From Deltaproteobacteria bacterium (GTDB lineage Bacteria; Desulfobacterota; Desulfarculia; Adiutricales; JAGVGV01), in assembly GCA_015233515.1 (NCBI GenBank), contig JADFXS010000208.1, positions 1-5,429 on the forward strand: a stretch of 5,429 bases of DNA, in the 5' to 3' direction. Positions 1 through 4,784 of the stretch are shown here, one piece after another (the first letter of the stretch is position 1; each line of letters opens with the position of its first letter). A program made the position numbers and the translations under genes. The notes below the pieces were generated by a model. That model had not been told where the DNA came from, did no database searches, and saw nothing but the letters and a program-made list of their open reading frames with translations.

Positions 1-104
1 TTCGGGAAGCCGCCGAATAGAGTCAGAAGTAAGATGATTTCTGTGAGGAGTCGTCCTGCCTCCTCTATAAGTCATCGACGTGGGACCTCAAGCTTTCTGA
101 TTTA
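1..104 (+). pseudogene. Broken 5' part of the cytidylate-kinase-like/BON/receiver gene
   Basis: The reading frame of the downstream BON/receiver gene continues upstream of any good start codon. It is open from position 33, and the residues just before the TTG at 105 (Thr-Trp-Asp-Leu-Lys-Leu-Ser-Asp-Leu) run smoothly into Leu-Ile-Pro-Val-Asp-Lys-Val-Thr. This resembles the end of cytidylate-kinase-like domains, which typically read DPxLYDLVINTDRxSxxxAxxxI. In the same frame, positions 3-17 read Arg-Glu-Ala-Ala-Glu, also plausible for that family's helical region, but a TAG at 18-20 and a TAA at 30-32 interrupt it. Between them the +1-shifted frame reads Ile-Glu-Ser-Glu-Val without a stop (17-31), so one missing base near 17 and one extra base near 32 would restore a continuous frame. 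I infer a frameshifted gene or a sequencing error at the window edge. The alternative is a shorter gene that truly starts downstream. The family assignment rests on pattern memory over about 35 residues. Confidence 0.45.
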
Positions 105-845
105 TTGATTCCCGTGGATAAGGTGACCATAGCCGATATGGTCGCCTTGATCGAAGAGAATGCTCGGAAATCCCTTCTCCTCCCCACGGAAGATTCACTC
201 CAGACCGTGACGGATTTCCGCCTAGCCACCCAGGTGGAAGGTCTCCTGACCGCCAAGGGACACGATGTGGACGTGAACGCCAAGGAGGGTATTGTCACCC
301 TGACTATAAACAAACACGTCCTGCTATTGTCCAGACTGGAAAACGAGCTCAAACGTCTGGCCGGAGCGGTGACCGGGGTCAAGGAGGTCGTTACCAAGGT
401 CGGCCCCGGTTTTTACCAGGCCGACCTGTATCGTCAGGCGGATTTTGACGCGCCCTCAAGGGTTTTGCTGGTGGATGATGAAATGGAATTCGTCCAAACC
501 TTATCCGAACGCCTTTTGATGCGGGATATGGGTTCCACGGTGGTCTATGACGGGGAACAGGCTTTGGATTTTGTCCAAAACGAAGAACCGGATGTTATGG
601 TTTTGGATCTGAAGATGCCGGGTATTGATGGAATAGAAGTTCTCCGGCGAATAAAAAGGGACTACCCCAACATTGAAGTAATTATCATGACCGGTCATGG
701 CACCAAGACCGACGAGCGGGTCTGCCGGGAATTGGGAGCTTTTGCTTATCTCCAGAAGCCGGTGGATATAGAAATCCTGTCGCGAACCATGCGTGAAGCT
801 TATCAGAAGATCAAACTGCGTCAGATGCCGGTCACTGAAGAATAA
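105..845 (+). CDS. BON-like domain plus response-regulator receiver protein, with the tail of a cytidylate-kinase-like domain
   Basis: Counted from the TTG at 105, the 246-residue product has three parts. Residues 1-22 look like the C-terminal end of a cytidylate-kinase-like domain. Residues about 36-100 resemble a BON module: a helix, then DVDVNAKEGIVTLTI, a helix with regularly spaced Leu/Arg, and the ending GAVTGVKEVVTKVG. Residues 118-236 are a complete receiver with acidic pair D124/D125, phospho-acceptor D168 (VLDLKMPG), T196 (IIMTGHG), aromatic Y215 and K218 (LQKP). It should be a cytoplasmic phospho-acceptor with no DNA-binding output. BON domains are usually found in secreted or membrane-associated proteins, so this fusion is uncommon, although BON tails on cytidylate-kinase-like proteins are, from memory, found in delta-proteobacteria. 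The start is uncertain: the TTG at 105 lacks a clear Shine-Dalgarno, a GTG lies at 114 and an ATG at 138, and the frame stays open back to 33. The stop lies 20 bases before the sensor kinase, so it is probably the first visible gene of the operon. The receiver is certain; the N-terminal assignments are tentative. Confidence 0.8.
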   Translation: MIPVDKVTIADMVALIEENARKSLLLPTEDSLQTVTDFRLATQVEGLLTAKGHDVDVNAKEGIVTLTINKHVLLLSRLENELKRLAGAVTGVKEVVTKVGPGFYQADLYRQADFDAPSRVLLVDDEMEFVQTLSERLLMRDMGSTVVYDGEQALDFVQNEEPDVMVLDLKMPGIDGIEVLRRIKRDYPNIEVIIMTGHGTKTDERVCRELGAFAYLQKPVDIEILSRTMREAYQKIKLRQMPVTEE

Positions 846-854
846 ATCCGGCGC

Positions 855-860
855 GAGGAG
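855..860 (+). promoter_or_regulatory. Ribosome binding site of the sensor kinase gene
   Basis: GAGGAG ends five bases before the GTG at 866. This supports the GTG start, which would otherwise be doubtful because no ATG is found near the N-terminus. Confidence 0.75.
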
Positions 861-865
861 AGCCC

Positions 866-2605
866 GTGTCGGTTCGGAGCTTTTGGCAAAAATTTTTACC
901 CGGCTTTTTTTTTGAACCAAAAGGTCAAGAGGGACAAGATCGCCTGAACTATGCCGGAATCTGGTATTACGCGGTGGTGGGCATGCTGGCGGTCTCCTTG
1001 ATACCGTTGCTCATTCTGGCCGGGATCAATTATTCCCAATATAAACGGGCGGCCAAGGCTGAAATCCTGCATCCCATGTACTTGTTGGTTTCCAATAATA
1101 ATCAAGCGATCGCCTTTTTTTTGAGAGAACGGCAATCAGCCTTGAACTATGTGATCAGCGGACAAAGCTTCACGGAACTGACCGACCCGACCCGGCTTAA
1201 TGTCACTTTAGACAACCTGAAAAAATCCTTTGGCGGATTTATCGATCTGGGGTTGATCAATGCCGATGGCCTGCAGATTAACTACAGCGGCCCTTATGAA
1301 CTTAAAGGGTTGAATTATCATGGTCAGACCTGGTTCAAGGAGGTGGCCCAGAAGGGAACGCATGTCAGTGAAGTTTTTAAAGGTTTTCGCGGTTTTCCCC
1401 ATGTGGTTATCGCTGTGAAGCATGCCGATCCGGACGGAACGTTTTATATCCTGCGAGCCACTCTGGACACCGAAGGTTTTAATGCCGTCATCCGCGCCAT
1501 GGATCTGAGTCCCAACAGTGATAATTTTTTAATCAATGCCGCCGGCGTGTTGCAAACGGCCTCCCGTCGTTATGGGGAAGCCCTGAAAAAGATACCTTTA
1601 ACCCTGCCGTCCGCATCATCTAAAAATGAAGTAATTGAAATAACGGACGAACACGGTGAACCTCTTATCGCCGCCCTGGCTCGGGTAGAGGGCTCGCCAT
1701 TCATTTTTGTGGCCCTTAAAACCGCGCGTGAGCTGCCCGAGAATTTAAGCACCATTTTTGTCGAACTGATTCTTTTTGTCCTGGCCAGCATTCTGGTTAT
1801 TTTTGGGGTTACTTGGCGGGTGTCCACCAAACTGGTTGGTCACATTCATGACGTGGACCGATCGCGGACCTATTTACTCCATGAAATTGAATACACCCAG
1901 CGCATGGCTTCCATCGGCCGGCTATCCGCCGGAGTCGCCCATGAAATAAACAATCCTCTGGCGATCATCAACGAAAAAACCGGCCTGCTGAAGGATCTTA
2001 TCGCCTTTGCTCCGGATTTTGCCTACAAGGAACGTTTTCTCAAGCATATCGACAGCATTTTATTCTCGGTCAAACGCTGCAGCACCATCACTCATCGATT
2101 ATTGGGTTTTGCCAGACATTTGGACGTTCAGTGCGAAATGATAAACCCTAAAATTTTGTTGGAAGAAGTGGTAAGCTTCTTGGATAAAGAAGCCATGTAT
2201 AGGAATATCGACATCTCCCTGACCTCGTCCCCGCATTTTGAAGAGATTGAAAGCGATCGAGGTCAGTTACAGCAGGTATTTCTCAACATTATCAATAATG
2301 CCTTGGCCGCGGTCCCGGACGGCGGCCGGGTGACCATCAAGTTGGAATCCCGGCCGGCGGGCGGAGTAGTTGTGACTATCAGCGATAACGGTCAAGGAAT
2401 ACCTCCGGAAAATATCGAACGTGTCTTTGAGCCTTTTTTTTCCACTAAGGGGAATAAGGGGACGGGATTAGGATTATCCATTGCGCATGGAATCATCAGT
2501 AAATTGGGTGGTGAAATTTTTGTGGAAAGTGAAGTCGGAATTGGGACTAGCTTTTTTGTAACCTTGCCACCGAAAGCCTGTAACCGAGGCAGGGATGAAA
2601 AGTGA
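866..2605 (+). CDS. Membrane sensor histidine kinase with a Cache-like extracytoplasmic domain
   Basis: This 579-residue kinase autophosphorylates in response to an external signal and should pass phosphate to receivers in the same operon. Residues 33-53 form a first transmembrane helix. Residues about 60-290 are an extracytoplasmic sensor of double-Cache type, with FIDLGLINADG, a YxGPYxLKGLNYHGQTWF segment and HVVIAVK typical of such sensors in delta-proteobacteria. Residues 296-316 form the second helix. A short helical linker follows, with no evident HAMP or PAS domain. The HisKA dimerisation domain carries H359 (GVAHEINNPLA). The ATPase domain has an N-box (N474, N477, N478), a G1 box (D507, SDNGQGI), an F-box (FEPFFSTKG, 521-529) and a G2 box (GTGLGLS, 532-538), so it looks fully active. 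The GTG start is supported by GAGGAG at 855-860. The last four bases overlap the next gene's GTG, which suggests translational coupling. The ligand cannot be told from the sequence. Confidence 0.95.
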   Translation: MSVRSFWQKFLPGFFFEPKGQEGQDRLNYAGIWYYAVVGMLAVSLIPLLILAGINYSQYKRAAKAEILHPMYLLVSNNNQAIAFFLRERQSALNYVISGQSFTELTDPTRLNVTLDNLKKSFGGFIDLGLINADGLQINYSGPYELKGLNYHGQTWFKEVAQKGTHVSEVFKGFRGFPHVVIAVKHADPDGTFYILRATLDTEGFNAVIRAMDLSPNSDNFLINAAGVLQTASRRYGEALKKIPLTLPSASSKNEVIEITDEHGEPLIAALARVEGSPFIFVALKTARELPENLSTIFVELILFVLASILVIFGVTWRVSTKLVGHIHDVDRSRTYLLHEIEYTQRMASIGRLSAGVAHEINNPLAIINEKTGLLKDLIAFAPDFAYKERFLKHIDSILFSVKRCSTITHRLLGFARHLDVQCEMINPKILLEEVVSFLDKEAMYRNIDISLTSSPHFEEIESDRGQLQQVFLNIINNALAAVPDGGRVTIKLESRPAGGVVVTISDNGQGIPPENIERVFEPFFSTKGNKGTGLGLSIAHGIISKLGGEIFVESEVGIGTSFFVTLPPKACNRGRDEK

Positions 2606-2958
2606 AAATACTATTGATTGACGATGAGGAAGAATTTGTTTCCACTCTGGCCGAACGTCTGATTATCAGGGGACTGGAAGCCGACTGGGTTAATTCCGGA
2701 TTAGATGCTTTGGCTAAAGCCGAGGAAACTGATTATGACCTGATGGTCGTCGATATCAAGATGCCGGGTATGAGCGGCCCGGAATTTATCAGACGGATCA
2801 GCGAAAAAAAACCGGCGGTCAAATTCATTGTTTTGAGCGGCCATGGCGATGTGAAAAGTCTTAGTGATAACGATCCGGTCGCGATATGTCACCGCCTGGT
2901 CAAACCGATCGATATCGATGTCCTTTTGGATATAATTCAACAGATGAGATGTCAATAG
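2602..2958 (+). CDS. Single-domain response regulator (receiver only) with an altered switch region
   Basis: This 118-residue protein is just one receiver domain. The acidic pair is D7/D8 (LLIDDEEEF), the phospho-acceptor is D51 (VVDIKMPGMSG), the Thr/Ser position is S79 (VLSGHG) and the conserved lysine is K101 (LVKP). It should accept phosphate from the upstream kinase and act by protein contact or as a relay intermediate, because no output domain follows. The GTG start overlaps the kinase stop in a GTGA arrangement, with a purine-rich AGGCAGGGA just upstream. The region between S79 and K101 departs from the norm: the usual Gly-Ala before beta-5 is missing, and the aromatic switch position three residues before the lysine is R98. 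Two neighbouring receivers (in 105-845 and 3659-4087) share the same opening pattern, so the three probably arose by duplication. Confidence 0.93.
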   Translation: MKILLIDDEEEFVSTLAERLIIRGLEADWVNSGLDALAKAEETDYDLMVVDIKMPGMSGPEFIRRISEKKPAVKFIVLSGHGDVKSLSDNDPVAICHRLVKPIDIDVLLDIIQQMRCQ

Positions 2959-2961
2959 TAC

Positions 2962-2968
2962 AAGGAGA
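2962..2968 (+). promoter_or_regulatory. Ribosome binding site of the degenerate histidine protein gene
   Basis: AAGGAGA lies five bases upstream of the ATG at 2974. It is the strongest Shine-Dalgarno in the operon and fixes that start. Confidence 0.8.
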
Positions 2969-2973
2969 TCGGC

Positions 2974-3645
2974 ATGAGCGAAGCTGATTGGCGGCAGCGT
3001 TGTCAAGCCGGGCTGGCTTTTTTCGGCCAAATTACGGCCGGCGTCACCCATGAGATCAAGAATCATCTGGCGACGATTAAAGAACAATCAGGCCTAATGG
3101 CTGATTTGCTGGAGATGGCCGCTCGAGGCCGACCTGTGGATGTGGAGAGACTCAATCGCCTGGCGGTCGGAATTTTAAACCGGATTCCCGCGGCGGACGC
3201 CATTGTCAGGCACCTCAATCAGTTTGCCCACAGCGTGGATGAGTCCAACCAGGAAATGGACCTTAACGAAGTGGTTGACAACGTCGCGGCCGTGAGTCAG
3301 CGTCAGGCGGCCATGAAAAAATTGTCAATCTTCGCGGACATTGATTCCGAACCGGTCATCATCCGCAGCTCTCCATTTTTTGTCCGGCAAATAATTTGCG
3401 CAAGCCTGCAAGCCGCCATGGGGGTTGCCGAGAAAAATGACAGAATTGATGTCCGGGTCAGAAACTTGAATGATTCGGTCGAATGCCGGTTTCAAGGCTG
3501 CCGGGTTAACCTCCCGGAAATGGAAGAGCTCTCCAACCACTTAGAAATTATCCGGAGTTATCTTGGCGCCGTATTGAACCTGGAAGACACTGGTGAACTT
3601 CGCTTATCTTTCCCTCGGAATATGCCGGGAGCTGATTGCGTTTGA
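2974..3645 (+). CDS. Degenerate histidine kinase: intact phospho-acceptor helix, ATP-binding domain lost (Spo0B-like)
   Basis: The 223-residue soluble protein has no transmembrane segment. Residues 16-46 match the DHp helix of the operon's sensor kinase at 16 of 31 positions, including the phospho-acceptor H26 in an H-E-I-K-N box; the usual proline after Asn is His31. Residues 96-214 align along their length with a kinase ATPase domain (it ends in a beta strand and SFP), but the catalytic boxes are gone. Both N-box asparagines fall on alanines (A143 and A147 in QIICASLQAAMGV), the G1 aspartate-glycine signature is replaced around residues 171-180 (CRFQGCRVNL), and the F-box and GxGLGL lid are deleted. 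It should not bind ATP in the normal way. By analogy with Spo0B of Bacillus, I infer a histidine phosphotransferase or a phosphatase acting on the neighbouring receivers. It sits 15 bases after one receiver gene and 13 bases before another, which fits a relay role. A pseudoenzyme that dimerises with the kinase is the main alternative. Confidence 0.85.
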   Translation: MSEADWRQRCQAGLAFFGQITAGVTHEIKNHLATIKEQSGLMADLLEMAARGRPVDVERLNRLAVGILNRIPAADAIVRHLNQFAHSVDESNQEMDLNEVVDNVAAVSQRQAAMKKLSIFADIDSEPVIIRSSPFFVRQIICASLQAAMGVAEKNDRIDVRVRNLNDSVECRFQGCRVNLPEMEELSNHLEIIRSYLGAVLNLEDTGELRLSFPRNMPGADCV

Positions 3646-3648
3646 TCC

Positions 3649-3654
3649 GGGAGA
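3649..3654 (+). promoter_or_regulatory. Ribosome binding site deciding the last receiver's start
   Basis: GGGAGA sits four bases before the ATG at 3659. It favours this start over an in-frame GTG at 3593, which lies inside the preceding gene and would add 22 residues that do not belong to the receiver fold. Confidence 0.6.
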
Positions 3655-3658
3655 CATC

Positions 3659-4087
3659 ATGACCGACCTCAAAGTCCTGTTAGTGGATGACGAAACTGAT
3701 TTTATCGACGCCTTGTCCAAACGCCTGGCCATCCGAGGTCTTAACGTGGACACGGTTTCCTGTGGACTGGAGGCCTTGTCCAAGGTTGCGGACAGTGACT
3801 ATGACGCCATTGTCCTCGATTTGGCCATGCCGGATATGGATGGATTGGAGACGTTGAAAAGACTGCTGGCGGAGAAACCTGGTCTGCCGGTTATTTTATT
3901 GACGGGTCATCCCACCCCGAAAATCAGTGAGGAAGCTGCCAAAAGAGGCGCGGCCGACTTTTTGGAAAAGCCGATGGAGATCAATGATCTTCTGGAAAAA
4001 ATCAAGGCGGTTCACGGCCGACGTTTAGTCGTCCTCCCGGAAAAGTGTCAGGATGTGATCGAGGATCTGCTAAAGAAGCAGGTTTGA
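3659..4087 (+). CDS. Single-domain response regulator (receiver only)
   Basis: This 142-residue protein starts at the ATG at 3659, with the receiver fold beginning at residue 4. Its features are the acidic pair D10/D11 (LLVDDETDF), phospho-acceptor D54 (VLDLAMPDMDG), T82 (LLTGHP), aromatic switch F101 and K104 (FLEKP). All key residues are present, so it should be a working phospho-acceptor. After the last receiver helix, residues about 120-142 form a short charged tail containing C130 and a helix ending in DLLKKQV. The tail is too small to be a known output domain. The first half is closely similar to the receiver at 2602-2958 (both have xRLxIRGL and DYD before the phospho-acceptor strand), which points to duplication. 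It follows the degenerate histidine protein by 13 bases and is the last gene of the operon. Its partner or output is not visible here. Confidence 0.93.
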   Translation: MTDLKVLLVDDETDFIDALSKRLAIRGLNVDTVSCGLEALSKVADSDYDAIVLDLAMPDMDGLETLKRLLAEKPGLPVILLTGHPTPKISEEAAKRGAADFLEKPMEINDLLEKIKAVHGRRLVVLPEKCQDVIEDLLKKQV

Positions 4088-4090
4088 CAA

Positions 4091-4118
4091 GGCCCTAACA
4101 ACCTAGGGTCGGTTTCTT
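4091..4118 (+). terminator. Candidate terminator of the signalling operon
   Basis: GGCCCTA (4091-4097) pairs with TAGGGTC (4104-4110) through seven pairs, one of them G-U, around a six-base loop. A short T-rich stretch (GGTTTCTT) follows. It begins three bases after the last stop codon of the operon. The stem is short and the T-tract imperfect, so termination may be partial. Confidence 0.5.
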
Positions 4119-4189
4119 AAAATTTGAAGCCGCGTTAGGATAAAAAAGTTGGGAGCGATTACATTTAAAAAATCGTTGCGCCGATCGGA

Positions 4190-4234
4190 AAAATTTTAAA
4201 TAAAATCCCCGCAACACCCTAGGGTGTAGCGGGG
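4190..4234 (-). terminator. Strong rho-independent terminator of the Cys-rich protein gene
   Basis: CCCCGC at 4207-4212 pairs with GCGGGG at 4229-4234. Inside them is the perfect palindrome ACACCCTAGGGTGT (4214-4227), with one A-A mismatch on the way. Read on the minus strand, the hairpin is followed by ATTTTATTTAAAATTTTT (4206 down to 4189), a good U-rich tail. It lies about 50 bases beyond the stop of the minus-strand gene ending at 4283. On the plus strand no T-tract follows, so it should act mainly on minus-strand transcription. Confidence 0.8.
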
Positions 4235-4282
4235 GAGAGGCGAAAGCTGGTGGAGGATCGGTTTCGGCGATCACTCCCAAGT

Positions 4283-4564
4283 CTATTTCTTTTTCTTGAC
4301 TTGCTTCTGTTGACCGACACGGACTTTGCTATCCGCGGACTTGGATTCCACCTTGACGTGCGTAGCCATGTTACAGATGCCGGTCCGCCATTTGACTCCG
4401 GGATCAGGAAAGGATTTGCAGAAAACCGCATCGGCATATTGCTTGACTCGATCACATCCCTGGCACTTATCCACAATGGGCTTACAGGCCCCGCCCAGGA
4501 AGGAGCAACCGGCTTTGCCCATGAAAGAGCATTCGATTCCTTCTTTTATCGTTGCACATTGCAT
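4283..4564 (-). CDS. Small cysteine-rich protein, PxxKW family-like
   Basis: This 93-residue soluble protein has eight cysteines at 3, 12, 20, 27, 34, 37, 49 and 64, including a C-x6-C-x2-C cluster (27, 34, 37), and the motif P55-G-V-K-W59. This matches my memory of the 'PxxKW family cysteine-rich protein' annotated in delta-proteobacteria, whose function is not established. The cysteine spacing suggests a metal or iron-sulfur site, but no ligand set can be assigned from sequence alone. The C-terminal 25 residues are rich in Lys and end in KKKK, probably disordered and possibly binding nucleic acid or an acidic partner. There is no signal peptide or membrane helix, so the protein should be cytoplasmic. 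The ATG at 4564 is well supported by GGAGG eight bases upstream. The gene is followed by a strong terminator and preceded by 220 bases of non-coding DNA, so it is probably monocistronic. Overlapping plus-strand frames are shadows, given the start signal, terminator and cysteine pattern here. Confidence 0.88.
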   Translation of the reverse strand: MQCATIKEGIECSFMGKAGCSFLGGACKPIVDKCQGCDRVKQYADAVFCKSFPDPGVKWRTGICNMATHVKVESKSADSKVRVGQQKQVKKKK

Positions 4565-4572
4565 TATGACAT

Positions 4573-4577
4573 CCTCC
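4573..4577 (-). promoter_or_regulatory. Ribosome binding site of the Cys-rich protein gene
   Basis: GGAGG on the minus strand lies eight bases before the ATG at 4564. The earlier ATG overlapping this site reads Met-Ser-stop, so it is not used. Confidence 0.75.
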
Positions 4578-4619
4578 AGAAAATACTTGCTGACCGACCT
4601 TAATGGTTAGCCAATAGCC

Positions 4620-4669
4620 TAAATAGAATACTATAACATAAATTTAATCCCATTAGGGAAAAATTTTTG
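4620..4669 (-). promoter_or_regulatory. Possible promoter region of the Cys-rich protein gene
   Basis: The stretch is strongly AT-rich. On the minus strand it contains TATAGT (4635-4630) and TATTCT (4630-4625) as possible -10 hexamers, which would give a leader of roughly 50-60 bases. No convincing TTGACA-like -35 is seen at the right spacing, and I see no sigma-54 type -24/-12 pair. Upstream is a self-complementary AAAAATTTTT (4659-4668). The location is reasonable, but the exact promoter is a guess. Confidence 0.25.
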
Positions 4670-4698
4670 GGGGGGCCGTCGAGGGGAATGATCGCCGG

Positions 4699-4760
4699 AG
4701 CCGGATGTTTATTCCTTATATATTGGGTGTTGATCCACAGGTTTTCAAATTAATCCGGCT
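4699..4760. repeat. Inverted repeat AGCCGGAT / ATCCGGCT
   Basis: Eight perfectly complementary bases at 4699-4706 and 4753-4760 are separated by 46 bases in the gap between the two minus-strand genes. They could close a long stem-loop at the 3' end of the hybrid kinase transcript, but no T-tract marks a terminator and the spacing allows chance. The rest of 4565-4784 holds no gene that I can support. Confidence 0.3.
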
Positions 4761-4784
4761 GCAAGCATAAAACCGGGAACGCTT

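Noticed and set aside
18..32. Stop-codon readthrough or pyrrolysine/recoding at TAG and TAA
   Set aside because: Two different stops within 15 bases, with a stop-free shifted frame between them, fit a pair of frameshifts better than recoding. No recoding structure is visible.
501..920. Minus-strand 139-codon open frame under the first receiver and kinase start
   Set aside because: It is antisense to a clear receiver domain, and its composition and lack of any motif mark it as a shadow.
3593..3658. Upstream extension of the last receiver from the GTG at 3593
   Set aside because: It would overlap the preceding gene by 53 bases and add residues outside the receiver fold. The ATG at 3659 has its own ribosome site.
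4154..4177. Possible hairpin AGCGATT / AATCGTT in the intergenic gap
   Set aside because: There are only seven pairs including a G-U, with a long AT loop and no T-tract on either side. It is probably chance in AT-rich DNA.
4256..4272. Small inverted repeat GATCG / CGATC just after the Cys-rich gene
   Set aside because: Five base pairs with a seven-base loop is too weak to call, and the strong terminator lies just beyond.
4250..4610. Plus-strand open frames of 94 and 117 codons overlapping the Cys-rich gene
   Set aside because: They have no good ribosome site and no recognisable domain. The minus-strand frame has a perfect GGAGG, a conserved-looking Cys pattern and a matching terminator.
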